A DNA stretch of 64,000 nucleotides from Variovorax sp. 770b2 (GTDB lineage Bacteria > Pseudomonadota > Gammaproteobacteria > Burkholderiales > Burkholderiaceae_C). The stretch lies in contig NZ_FOXJ01000001.1 of assembly GCF_900115685.1 (NCBI RefSeq), positions 2,451,796 to 2,515,795 on the forward strand. Reading direction: 5' to 3'. Each line of letters opens with the position of its first letter. Within the stretch, counting starts at the first letter, position 1. The notes below the pieces were generated by a model that saw nothing but the letters and a program-made list of their open reading frames with translations, ran no database searches and was not told the origin of the DNA. The translations under genes were made by a program, and so were the position numbers. Positions 18,134-25,678 of the stretch are shown in pieces.

Positions 18134-18433
18134 ATGGTCGCCTATCTGATTGGCCGGATGTCCATTGTGGATCCGGATCAATACAACGAATACAAGCAAC
18201 TCACGCCCGGCATCGTAGAAAAATTCGGAGGCAGGTTTCTCACACGCGGAGGCGAGCGCATGCATCTGGAAGGCGCGATGGATGAGCGGCGCGTGGTTCT
18301 TGTCGAATTCAAATCCGCCGATGCGGCGAGAGAATTCTACGAATCGCCTGAATACACCTTTGCGCGAGGATTGCGAAAGGATGCTGCAGTCGATATGCAG
18401 CTGATGGTGATCGAGGGATTTGAAGGGCATTAG
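18134..18433 (+). CDS. DUF1330-family small protein
   Basis: A 99-residue ferredoxin-like alpha/beta protein. AYLIGRMSIVDPDQYNEY, KFGGRFLTRGGE, VVLVEFKSADAAREFYESPEY and a C-terminal strand (MQLMVIEGF) match the DUF1330 dimeric alpha-beta barrel fold. Function is unknown in general. Related small barrel proteins act as cyclases, isomerases or chaperones in biosynthetic clusters. An in-frame TTG at 18092 is possible, but the domain begins at the ATG at 18134. It is 60 bases after the diiron oxidase on the same strand. A promoter for the next gene begins about 23 bases after its stop. Confidence 0.75.
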   Translation: MVAYLIGRMSIVDPDQYNEYKQLTPGIVEKFGGRFLTRGGERMHLEGAMDERRVVLVEFKSADAAREFYESPEYTFARGLRKDAAVDMQLMVIEGFEGH

Positions 18434-18455
18434 CGCTTCAACCCGGAGATTTTAT

Positions 18456-18483
18456 TTGACACCAAAAACAAACCGACTGATAC
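18456..18483 (+). promoter_or_regulatory. Sigma-70-like promoter of the exporter gene
   Basis: TTGACA at 18456-18461 is followed, 17 bases later, by GATACG, or 16 bases later by TGATAC. The -35 element is a perfect consensus. It gives the EamA exporter its own promoter within the cluster. Confidence 0.55.
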
Positions 18484-18507
18484 GACCGATGGAGACTCGG
18501 TCGTATC
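18479..18507. promoter_or_regulatory. Perfect 11-bp inverted repeat overlapping the exporter -10 region
   Basis: GATACGACCGA at 18479-18489 and TCGGTCGTATC at 18497-18507 are perfect complements around a seven-base spacer. The dyad overlaps the -10 box and probable start site, and ends ten bases before the ATG at 18518. A repressor operator is the simplest reading; an RNA hairpin masking the ribosome site is the alternative. Confidence 0.6.
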
Positions 18508-18517
18508 GGAATCAACC

Positions 18518-19429
18518 ATGACGACCATTGCACTGCCTGTAGCTTCAAAAAACAATTTCCTTTCTTTCGTTGCGCTTCTGCTTGGCGCGGCGGCGTTGGC
18601 GCTGGGCGGCGTTTTTCTTCGCCACAGCGAATTGCCCCCGACCGCGAGCGCGGTCTATCGGGTGGCACTGGCAATTCCCATTTTCTTTCTGCTCGATATG
18701 CTTGCGGCGAGAGCCGAGCCCGTGAGCAAGAGCGGCTCGACATCCGAAAAAACGCCGCTCATTCCGATCAAGCTCATTCTCGTAGGGTTCATTTTCTCGG
18801 GAAACCTGGCGCTCTATCACTGGTCGATGACGCTGACCACGTTGGCCAATTCGAATCTGCTGGCCAATCTCGCGCCTATTTTCGTGGTGCTCGGGTCCAA
18901 TATTTTCCTGGGTAAAAAATTCAATTCCGGCTTCATGTTCGGCATGCTATTCGCATTGGCCGGCGCATTCATCCTGATCGGCCACCGACTCGATTTCGGT
19001 TCGAACTACATGACGGGAAATCTGCTGGGGCTATTGACGGCCGTTTTTTACGGCTCGTACCTTTTGGCGGTCAGCCTGGTGCGATCGAATTACCGGACGA
19101 TGACCGTCATGGCATGGAGCAGCGTCGGCACGCTGATCGTTCTTTTGCCCATCACGCTGCTGCGCGGCGAATCGCTGGTTCCGCACACGGTCCACGGCAT
19201 GTTGATGCTGCTGGCGCTGGCGGTCGTGTCGCATGTGGGCGGACAAGGCCTCATTGCTTATGCGCTGGCCAAATTGCCCGCCGCACTTTCTTCGATCACG
19301 CTGCTGGTACAGCCCGTGATTGCGACCGTGCTCGGCGCCTATCTATTCCAGGAATACCTGAGCATTACCGAATTCGTGGGGGGCGCGATCATTTTGGTCG
19401 GCATCGTCACGGCCCGCCGTTTTTCATAG
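18518..19429 (+). CDS. EamA/DMT family transporter, probable amino-acid-analogue exporter
   Basis: A 303-residue protein with about ten membrane helices in two EamA repeats (about residues 15-135 and 165-302). These include GNLALYHWSMTLTTLANSNL, FALAGAFILIGH, LAKLPAALSSITLLVQPVIA and VGGAIILVGIVTAR. EamA proteins commonly export amino acids and related metabolites. In the fluorothreonine producer Streptomyces cattleya an exporter of this class (FthC) sits with an AlaX-like deacylase (FthB). Here the next gene, 22 bases downstream, is an AlaX-like deacylase too. It has its own promoter with an overlapping operator-like dyad, as expected for product-induced efflux. Confidence 0.85.
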   Translation: MTTIALPVASKNNFLSFVALLLGAAALALGGVFLRHSELPPTASAVYRVALAIPIFFLLDMLAARAEPVSKSGSTSEKTPLIPIKLILVGFIFSGNLALYHWSMTLTTLANSNLLANLAPIFVVLGSNIFLGKKFNSGFMFGMLFALAGAFILIGHRLDFGSNYMTGNLLGLLTAVFYGSYLLAVSLVRSNYRTMTVMAWSSVGTLIVLLPITLLRGESLVPHTVHGMLMLLALAVVSHVGGQGLIAYALAKLPAALSSITLLVQPVIATVLGAYLFQEYLSITEFVGGAIILVGIVTARRFS

Positions 19430-19451
19430 GCCTTTTGCAAACCGAGGAATC

Positions 19452-20177
19452 ATGTCGCGTTATCTTTGCCATACCGAACCCGATTGTTTCAATTTCGAAG
19501 CCAATGTTTTGGCCCGTCGCCCGAATGCCGTCCTGCTGGACCGCTCTTTCTTTTATCCGGGCGGCGGCGGTCAATTGGCCGATCGCGGCACGCTGCAATG
19601 GAACGGGGGCCAGGTAAAAATCAGCCGCGTCGAAATGGAAGGCGGCAATGCGTGGCATTGCTTCGACGAAGCCGACATCGGCGCGACGCCCGCCGAAACG
19701 GTCACCGCCAGCGTGGACCCCGAGTTCCGTTCGCTGATGAGCCAGCTGCACACAGGCCTGCACATCCTCAATGCGCTGGTTTATCAGCGCTTCGAAGGCT
19801 CGCTGGTCACGGGCGTGCAAATGGCGGCCGACGGCACGGCCCGCATCGATTTCGACCTGCCCGAGGTCGACAACAACGACCTGCGCAAGCTCGAGCCGGA
19901 GCTCAACACGCTCATCTCCGATGGGCTGCAGGTGAATGCGCTGTACCTCGATGCAGCCGCGCTCGCGCGCGAACCCGGGGTGCTGCGCAGCCGCTCGGTC
20001 GCACCGCCGCCCCAGGGCGACGGCACCACCCGCATCATCGAGATCGTGGGGCTGGACCGGCAGGCCTGCGGCGGCACGCACCTGACGAAGACCTCGCAAT
20101 CGGCACCGTTGCGCATCCTGAAGATCGAGAACAAGGGACAGCACAACCGGAGAATCCGGATCGGCCTGGTCAAGTAG
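19452..20177 (+). CDS. AlaX-type trans-acting aminoacyl-tRNA deacylase (alanyl-tRNA editing domain)
   Basis: A 241-residue stand-alone editing domain homologous to the AlaRS editing domain. The signature FYPGGGGQLADRG is at 34-46. Zinc ligands are all present: H100-x3-H104 (HTGLH) and C206-x3-H210 (CGGTH). Such proteins hydrolyse mischarged tRNAs. In S. cattleya FthB removes fluorothreonine from tRNA. Its position directly after an EamA exporter within a SAM-enzyme/diiron-oxidase cluster argues that it protects the host from an amino acid made by the cluster, rather than doing general Ser/Gly-tRNA(Ala) clean-up. It is probably in one operon with the exporter (GAGGAATC before the ATG). Confidence 0.88.
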   Translation: MSRYLCHTEPDCFNFEANVLARRPNAVLLDRSFFYPGGGGQLADRGTLQWNGGQVKISRVEMEGGNAWHCFDEADIGATPAETVTASVDPEFRSLMSQLHTGLHILNALVYQRFEGSLVTGVQMAADGTARIDFDLPEVDNNDLRKLEPELNTLISDGLQVNALYLDAAALAREPGVLRSRSVAPPPQGDGTTRIIEIVGLDRQACGGTHLTKTSQSAPLRILKIENKGQHNRRIRIGLVK

Positions 20178-20197
20178 CCAGGGAGGCAGCGCAAGCC

Positions 20198-20854
20198 ATG
20201 GAACCGCCCTCCCCGCGCGCCCTCCCCCTGCCCGACGGATTCCTGCCGCCGGGCTGCACGTTCTCCGGGCAGGACTGGGCCCTCCTGGCCAGGCGATGGT
20301 TTCCCGTCGCCCGCGCCGACGTGGTGCCGGCAAAGCCGAGGCAATTGACCCTGCTGGATCTGCGACTGGCCATCTATCGAATGCCCGATGGCATTCGCAT
20401 CGGCCGCGACGTGTGCCCGCACCGCGGGCTGCCGCTGAGCGCCGGGCGCATCGAGGGGGACGAACTGGTGTGCGCCTTCCACGGCCTGCGCTTCGGGTCC
20501 GATGGGCAGTGCCGCAAGGTGCCCGAGAAGCTCGCGCCCAAGACCGCGGAATGCTTCAGCGTCACGATGTTCCCGGCTGTGGAGCGCCATGGGCTTATCT
20601 GGACCTGCCTGATCCCTCATGGTGATCCGGAGATACCCGAAATTTCCTCTGCCGCTGGAGATTTCGACGCAAGCGATTTGGCGTCGATTATCAAACTTCG
20701 ATCCGATTTTTTGATGAGTATTGAGAACTTTGATTTCTCCATTCATGGGATAACGATCGATCCCAACCATCACCTATCACTGCGCGATCTGGCGCTGAAC
20801 GAGTACCAAAGGCTGTTCGAATCGATGGGGCCGGCCGTGGCCACGCACGCCTAG
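20198..20854 (+). CDS. Short Rieske [2Fe-2S] protein lacking a normal oxygenase catalytic domain
   Basis: A 218-residue protein. The Rieske motif is complete: CPHRG and CAFHGL, 18 residues apart, at about residues 73-96. Ring-hydroxylating oxygenases of this type are usually 330-450 residues, with an N-x2-D-x2-H-x4-H iron site. Here the region after the Rieske domain has ENFDFSIHGITIDPNHH, which resembles that motif but with altered spacing, and the protein ends about 45 residues later. It may be truncated, or a specialised electron carrier. GGAGG lies 11 bases before the ATG. It follows the deacylase by 20 bases, so it may belong to the cluster. Confidence 0.75.
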   Translation: MEPPSPRALPLPDGFLPPGCTFSGQDWALLARRWFPVARADVVPAKPRQLTLLDLRLAIYRMPDGIRIGRDVCPHRGLPLSAGRIEGDELVCAFHGLRFGSDGQCRKVPEKLAPKTAECFSVTMFPAVERHGLIWTCLIPHGDPEIPEISSAAGDFDASDLASIIKLRSDFLMSIENFDFSIHGITIDPNHHLSLRDLALNEYQRLFESMGPAVATHA

Positions 20855-20948
20855 ACGGGATGCGCCGTGCAGTCTTTGCAGCGCCAAATTTTCACCAATA
20901 TCACCGCGTTTTCCACTGTCATGCTGTCCCTCATAGCGAGGTCACCAC

Positions 20949-21155
20949 ATGACGCAATCATTCTGCCAAGCAAGCCCTGAAGTCCTGACACCCACGAGCG
21001 AGGCATGGGATGTTCGTCCCATGGCGCTGTTGCTATACCTGCACCGGCTTCTGCTGTTTCTAGCCCGCGTTCCCGTTCGCACGAAACCCGCGAAACCCGC
21101 GAGACCCACGAAATCCAAGAACCCCACGAGACCCGAACATGACTGTCTTGTCTGA
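20949..21155 (+). CDS. Possible small protein with Lys/Arg/Pro tripeptide repeats
   Basis: A 68-codon frame preceded by GAGG with seven-base spacing. A short hydrophobic stretch (MALLLYLHRLLLFLARV, about residues 25-41) is followed by a tail of TKP-AKP-ARP-TKS-KNP-TRP triplets encoded by a 9-bp minisatellite. I do not recognise it. It could be a small basic membrane peptide or a chance frame over repeat DNA. The 95 bases before it hold nothing I can name. Confidence 0.3.
   Translation: MTQSFCQASPEVLTPTSEAWDVRPMALLLYLHRLLLFLARVPVRTKPAKPARPTKSKNPTRPEHDCLV
21082..21135 (+). repeat. 9-bp minisatellite, six units
   Basis: Six contiguous 9-mers close to CGAAACCCG (first two identical, others CGAGACCCA, CGAAATCCA, AGAACCCCA, CGAGACCCG) lie 47 bases upstream of the ArgE-like start. 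Confidence 0.85.
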
Positions 21156-21182
21156 CCCCCGCACCCAGGCCGGCCGCACCGC

Positions 21183-22382
21183 ATGACCACGGTCGAGATC
21201 CTGCGGACGCTGGTGGCCTTCGATACGACCTCGCATCGATCGAACCTCCACCTGATCCAGTGGATCGCCGACTACCTGGAGACGCACCGGGCGACAGTGC
21301 AGCTGGTGCACAGCGAAGACGGACGCAAGGCGAACCTTCTTGCCAGCATCGGCCCCGACGCCGCGGGCGGCATGGTGCTCTCGGGGCACAGCGACGTCGT
21401 GCCCGTGGCGGACCAGAACTGGACTTCAGACCCTTTCACGCTGGTGGAACGCGATGGCCGGTTCCACGGCCGCGGCGCGGCGGACATGAAGGGCTTCATC
21501 GCCGCCTGCCTCTCGGCCGTTCCTTCGTGGCAGCTGCGGCGGCTGCGCCGGCCGATCCACCTCGCGTTCTCCTATGACGAAGAGATCGGGTGCCTGGGCG
21601 TGCCCCGGCTGGTGAGCCGCCTGAAGACACAGGTGCAGGCGCCTGCGCTGGCCATCGTCGGCGAGCCGACCGAGATGCGCATCGGCGTCAGGCACCGCGG
21701 TTTCTTCGGGCACCGGGCGCTCTTCAGCGGACTGCCCGCGCATTCGAGCGACCCGTCGCTGGGCGCCAGCGCGATCGAGCCCGCGGCCTACCTGGTCACC
21801 CGCCTGGCGGGCCTACGGCGAAGCTTTGCCAGGCAGGGCAACGAGGCGACGCTCAACATCGGCCGGATCGACGGCGGCACGGCCATCAACATCGTGCCGG
21901 GCTGCTGCGAGGTCCTGTGGGAATTCCGGCCGCACGATGAAGCGGCGGCGCAGCTCGTGCGCGATGCGGTCCGCGAGGCCCTGACGGACCTTCCCGCCGG
22001 CGTCACGGTCCAGGCGGTGCAGATCGCCGGCGTGCCGGCGCTGTCCACGCGCAACAACGACGCGGCGGTCTCGGTGGCGCGCGAACTCGGCGCGCTCTGG
22101 CCCGAGGCGGACCTGCCGTTCGGCACCGAGGCGGGCTTCTTCCAGCAGGTCGGCATTTCGACGGTGGTGTGCGGGCCCGGCTCCATCGCCCAGGCGCACC
22201 AGCCGGACGAATGGATCTGCGCCACCCAGCTGCAGGCGGCCGACCGCTTCATGCAGGCGGCCGGTGCCTGGGCGATCCGCGAGGCCCCGGGCGATCAGCG
22301 CTTGGTGACCGAGACCAGCTCGACTTCGAAGTTCAGCGTGGCGTTCGGCGGAATCACGCCGCCCGCGCCGCGCGAACCGTAG
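21183..22382 (+). CDS. ArgE/DapE-like M20 metallopeptidase (acetylornithine deacetylase family)
   Basis: A 399-residue di-zinc hydrolase. Zinc and catalytic motifs are SGHSDVVPV, GRGAADMKGF, FSYDEEIGCLG (Glu-Glu pair) and EPTEM, with the C-terminal CGPGSIAQAHQPDE His. The dimerisation domain lies between about 175 and 285. The closest family is acetylornithine deacetylase, which removes N-acyl groups from amino acids. No arg gene is near, so it may deacylate a cluster product instead. The usual family end (near QAADRFMQAAGAW) is followed by about 34 extra residues, of which the last 28 lie antisense to the FKBP gene. This suggests a lost stop codon. The start overlaps a 15-codon frame by ATGA. 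Confidence 0.82.
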   Translation: MTTVEILRTLVAFDTTSHRSNLHLIQWIADYLETHRATVQLVHSEDGRKANLLASIGPDAAGGMVLSGHSDVVPVADQNWTSDPFTLVERDGRFHGRGAADMKGFIAACLSAVPSWQLRRLRRPIHLAFSYDEEIGCLGVPRLVSRLKTQVQAPALAIVGEPTEMRIGVRHRGFFGHRALFSGLPAHSSDPSLGASAIEPAAYLVTRLAGLRRSFARQGNEATLNIGRIDGGTAINIVPGCCEVLWEFRPHDEAAAQLVRDAVREALTDLPAGVTVQAVQIAGVPALSTRNNDAAVSVARELGALWPEADLPFGTEAGFFQQVGISTVVCGPGSIAQAHQPDEWICATQLQAADRFMQAAGAWAIREAPGDQRLVTETSSTSKFSVAFGGITPPAPREP

Positions 22383-22705
22383 GCAATCGACGGCGGGCAG
22401 GTCAGCTTGGCCTTGCCGCCCGGCTTCATCTTCTGCACGCCTTCGGTCCAGCACGGGATCACGCCGTTGAGCGGGAACTCGGTCGGCTCGCCGCGCTTGT
22501 AGGAGCTGTCGAACTCCTTGCCGGTGTCGGGGAAGGTGCCGCGGTAGTGGACCTTGACAGTGTCGGTGGCGGCGGGCGATGCGCCGGTGCCTTCCTTGAG
22601 CGACTGGTAAATGAGGCCGCTGGGCGTGGTCACGGCGGCGGTTTGCGCAAAGGCTGCGGGGATGGCGAAGACGGAGACGAGAGCGGCACAGAAAAGAGAC
22701 TTCAC
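22295..22705 (-). CDS. Periplasmic FKBP-type peptidyl-prolyl cis-trans isomerase
   Basis: A 136-residue protein with a Sec signal peptide (MKSLFCAALVSVFAIPAAFA) and one FKBP domain (VHYRGTFPDTGKEFDSSY, PLNGVIPCWTEGVQKMKPG, IAYGSRGAGGVIPPNATL). It catalyses prolyl isomerisation during folding in the periplasm. The domain is complete. Its 3' 88 bases overlap the 3' end of the ArgE-like gene on the other strand. Confidence 0.92.
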   Translation of the reverse strand: MKSLFCAALVSVFAIPAAFAQTAAVTTPSGLIYQSLKEGTGASPAATDTVKVHYRGTFPDTGKEFDSSYKRGEPTEFPLNGVIPCWTEGVQKMKPGGKAKLTCPPSIAYGSRGAGGVIPPNATLNFEVELVSVTKR

Positions 22706-22780
22706 GAAACACCTCGGGGATTGAAAGGCCCCGATTATGGCCAGCGCGCATCTGCGGCCGATGTAGCGCGATGTACGTAG

Positions 22781-22796
22781 TGGAACGACCCTTGCT
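22781..22796 (+). promoter_or_regulatory. Sigma-54 promoter of the ethanolamine operon
   Basis: TGGAACGACCCTTGCT has the -24 GG and -12 GC elements ten bases apart, close to the consensus TGGCACG-N4-TTGCW. It lies 44 bases before the permease ATG. The repeated GATGTA at 22761-22776 upstream could be part of an activator site. Sigma-54 control by EatR is known for eat-eutBC in Pseudomonas aeruginosa. Confidence 0.7.
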
Positions 22797-22840
22797 TTGC
22801 TGAATGCGCACTGTCAACATTCACGAAGAGAGGAAGCCTC

Positions 22841-24262
22841 ATGCACTCCACCGAAGCCACGCCGGCCGCATCGACTGCCCAGGGCACGGGTCACCTGAAA
22901 AAGGTCCTGGGCCCCATCCAGCTCTGGGGGATCGCGGTGGGCCTGGTCATCTCCGGTGAGTACTTTGGTTGGAGCTACGGCTGGAACACGGCCGGCACGC
23001 TCGGCTTCCTGGTCGCCACGGTGCTGGTGGCCACGATGTACACCACCTTCATCTTCAGCTTCACCGAGCTCTCCACCGCCATCCCGCATGCGGGCGGCCC
23101 CTTCGCGTATGCGCGGCGCGCCTTCGGGCCGACCGGCGGCTTCGTTGCGGGCTTTGCCACGCTGATCGAATTCGTCTTCGCGCCGCCGGCCATCGCGCTG
23201 GCCATCGGCGCCTACCTGAACGTGCAGTTCCCGGGCATCAACCCGAAGTGGTTCGCGCTCGGGGCGTATGTGATCTTCATCGCGCTCAACTGGGTGGGCG
23301 TGGGCATCGCGGCGGCCTTCGAGTTGTTCGTCACCATCCTGGCCATCGTCGAGCTGCTGGTGTTCATGGGCGTGGTGACGCCCGGCTGGACGATGGCCAA
23401 CTTCGTCGCCAACGGCTGGGCCGGCGGCAATGTGCTCAATGGCGCGGCGATCTCGGGCATCTTCGCGTCGATCCCGTTCGCGATCTGGTTCTTCCTGGCC
23501 ATCGAAGGCGCGGCCATGGCGGCCGAAGAGGCGCGCGATCCGCACCGCACCATTCCCATCGCCTACACCACCGGCATCGTCACGCTGGTGGTGCTGGCCT
23601 TCGGCGTGATGATCTTTGCGGGCGGCGTGGGCGACTGGCGCAAGCTGGCCAACATCAACGACCCGCTGCCCCAGGCCATGAAGGCGGTGGTGGGCGACAA
23701 CAGCGGCTGGCTGCACATGCTGGTGTGGATCGGGCTCTTCGGGCTCATCGCGTCCTTCCACGGAATCATCATGGGCTACTCGCGGCAGATCTTCGCGCTG
23801 GCGCGTGCCGGCTACCTGCCGGCCTACTTCGCGGGCCTGAGCCCGCGCTTCGACACGCCGCACCGCGCGCTGCTGGCCGGCGGCGTGATCGGCGTGGTCG
23901 CGATCTTCAGCGACGAGTGGGTGCAGTTCGGCGGCCAGACGCTCACCGCCAACATCGTGACCATGGCCGTGCTCGGCGCGATCGTGATGTACCTCATCTC
24001 CATGGCCGCGCTCTTCAAGCTGCGCAAGAGCGAGCCCGGCCTGCTGCGCACCTACCGCGCGCCCTTCTATCCCGTGTTCCCGGCCATTGCGCTCGGCCTG
24101 GGCGTGGTGTGCCTGGGCGCCATGGTGTGGTTCAACTTCATGCTGACGGTGCTGTTCCTGGTGCTGATGGCCGCGGCCTACGGCTACTTTCTTGCGACCT
24201 CCTCGCAGCGCAAGGCGGCCGCGCCCGACGAGATGCTTTCTTCCTCCGCCACCAACGCCTGA
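22841..24262 (+). CDS. eat: Ethanolamine permease (APC superfamily)
   Basis: A 473-residue transporter with about 12 membrane helices. GVAVGLVISGEYFGWSYGWN-type N-terminal sequence, FAYARRAFGPTGGF, FFLAIEGAAMAAEEARDP and IMGYSRQIFALARAGYLP are hallmarks of the ethanolamine permease branch of the amino acid/polyamine/organocation superfamily. It imports ethanolamine across the inner membrane for the ammonia-lyase encoded by the next two genes, 18 bases downstream. No microcompartment genes are present, as is usual for the eat-eutBC type of pathway. GAGGAAG precedes the ATG. Confidence 0.92.
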   Translation: MHSTEATPAASTAQGTGHLKKVLGPIQLWGIAVGLVISGEYFGWSYGWNTAGTLGFLVATVLVATMYTTFIFSFTELSTAIPHAGGPFAYARRAFGPTGGFVAGFATLIEFVFAPPAIALAIGAYLNVQFPGINPKWFALGAYVIFIALNWVGVGIAAAFELFVTILAIVELLVFMGVVTPGWTMANFVANGWAGGNVLNGAAISGIFASIPFAIWFFLAIEGAAMAAEEARDPHRTIPIAYTTGIVTLVVLAFGVMIFAGGVGDWRKLANINDPLPQAMKAVVGDNSGWLHMLVWIGLFGLIASFHGIIMGYSRQIFALARAGYLPAYFAGLSPRFDTPHRALLAGGVIGVVAIFSDEWVQFGGQTLTANIVTMAVLGAIVMYLISMAALFKLRKSEPGLLRTYRAPFYPVFPAIALGLGVVCLGAMVWFNFMLTVLFLVLMAAAYGYFLATSSQRKAAAPDEMLSSSATNA

Positions 24263-24280
24263 ACCGACGCCTGAAAGACG

Positions 24281-25678
24281 ATGCGCTACCGCACCACCAT
24301 CGCAGAACAGGTCTTCACCTTCGACGACCTGAAACAGGTCATGGCCTTCGCCAGCCCCGCGCGCTCGGGCGACTACCTGGCCGGCGTGGGCGCCGCCACC
24401 GCGCAGCAGCGCATGGCCGCGCGCCATGTGCTGGCCGACACGCCGCTCAAGCAGTTCCTGACCGAAGCGCTCGTTCCCTACGAGAGCGACAACATCACGC
24501 GGCTCATCCTCGACGGCCACGATGCAGCGGCCTTCGCGCCGGTGTCGCACCTCACGGTCGGCGACTTTCGCAACTGGCTGCTGTCCGATGAAGCGACCAC
24601 CGCCACGCTCACCGCGCTCGCCCCCGGACTCACGCCCGAGATGGTCGCGGCCGTGTCCAAGCTCATGCGCAACCAGGACCTGGTGTCGGTCGCGAAGAAG
24701 TGCAGCGTGGTCACGCGCTTTCGCAACACCATCGGCCTGCCCGGGCACCTGTCGGTGCGGCTGCAGCCCAACCACCCGACCGACGACCTGCGCGGCGTGG
24801 CCGCCTCCACGCTCGATGGCCTCCTGTACGGCGCGGGCGACGCGGTGATCGGCCTGAACCCCGCCTCCGACAGCATGCCGGTGCTGGGCCAGTTGCTGCA
24901 CATGCTCGACGAGGTGATCCAGCGCTTCGAGATTCCCACGCAGAGCTGCGTGCTCACGCACGTGACCAACACGCTCAGGCTCGCGGAGGCCGGCGCGCCG
25001 GTGGACCTGGTGTTCCAGTCGATCGCGGGCACCGAGAAGGCGAACCTCTCGTTCGGTGTGACGCCCGAACTGCTCGACGAGGCCTATGCGGCGGCGCTGG
25101 CCCTGAAGCGCGGCACCGTCGGCGACAACGTCATGTACTTCGAGACCGGCCAGGGCAGCGCGCTCTCGGCCAATGCCAACTTCGGCGTGGACCAGCAGAC
25201 CTGCGAGGTGCGCGCCTATGCACTCGCACGGCGCTACAAGCCCTTTCTCATCAACACGGTGGTCGGCTTCATCGGGCCCGAGTACCTGTACGACGGCAAG
25301 CAGATCATCCGAGCCGGCCTGGAAGACCACTTCTGCGGCAAGCTGCTGGGCCTGCCGATCGGCTGCGACATCTGCTACACGAACCATGCCGAAGCCGACC
25401 AGGACGACATGGACACGCTGCTCGTGCTGCTGGGCACCGCGGGCATCAACTTCATCATGGGCATTCCGGGCGCGGACGACGTGATGCTCAACTACCAGAG
25501 CACCTCGTTCCACGACGCCCTGTTCCTGCGCCAGACGCTGGGCCTGAAGCGCGCGCCCGAGTTCGAGGCGTGGCTGCAGCGCATGCAGATCACCGATGCG
25601 GCGGGACAGCTCGCGCCGCCTTCTTCCAACCGCCTGCTGGCCGACATGAGCGGGCTCAACGCCCTCGCCGCACGATGA
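24281..25678 (+). CDS. eutB: Ethanolamine ammonia-lyase large subunit
   Basis: A 465-residue TIM-barrel subunit, close to E. coli EutB (453). It forms the B12-dependent active site that converts ethanolamine to acetaldehyde and ammonia. Recognisable segments are LRGVAASTLDGLLYGAGDAVIGLNP, split here as LDGLLYGAGDAVIGLNP, then YFETGQGSALSANANFG, CDICYTNHAEADQDDMD and FIMGIPGADDVMLNYQSTS. It is co-transcribed with the permease and overlaps eutC by ATGA, as in most bacteria. No eutA-type reactivase is visible. Confidence 0.96.
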   Translation: MRYRTTIAEQVFTFDDLKQVMAFASPARSGDYLAGVGAATAQQRMAARHVLADTPLKQFLTEALVPYESDNITRLILDGHDAAAFAPVSHLTVGDFRNWLLSDEATTATLTALAPGLTPEMVAAVSKLMRNQDLVSVAKKCSVVTRFRNTIGLPGHLSVRLQPNHPTDDLRGVAASTLDGLLYGAGDAVIGLNPASDSMPVLGQLLHMLDEVIQRFEIPTQSCVLTHVTNTLRLAEAGAPVDLVFQSIAGTEKANLSFGVTPELLDEAYAAALALKRGTVGDNVMYFETGQGSALSANANFGVDQQTCEVRAYALARRYKPFLINTVVGFIGPEYLYDGKQIIRAGLEDHFCGKLLGLPIGCDICYTNHAEADQDDMDTLLVLLGTAGINFIMGIPGADDVMLNYQSTSFHDALFLRQTLGLKRAPEFEAWLQRMQITDAAGQLAPPSSNRLLADMSGLNALAAR

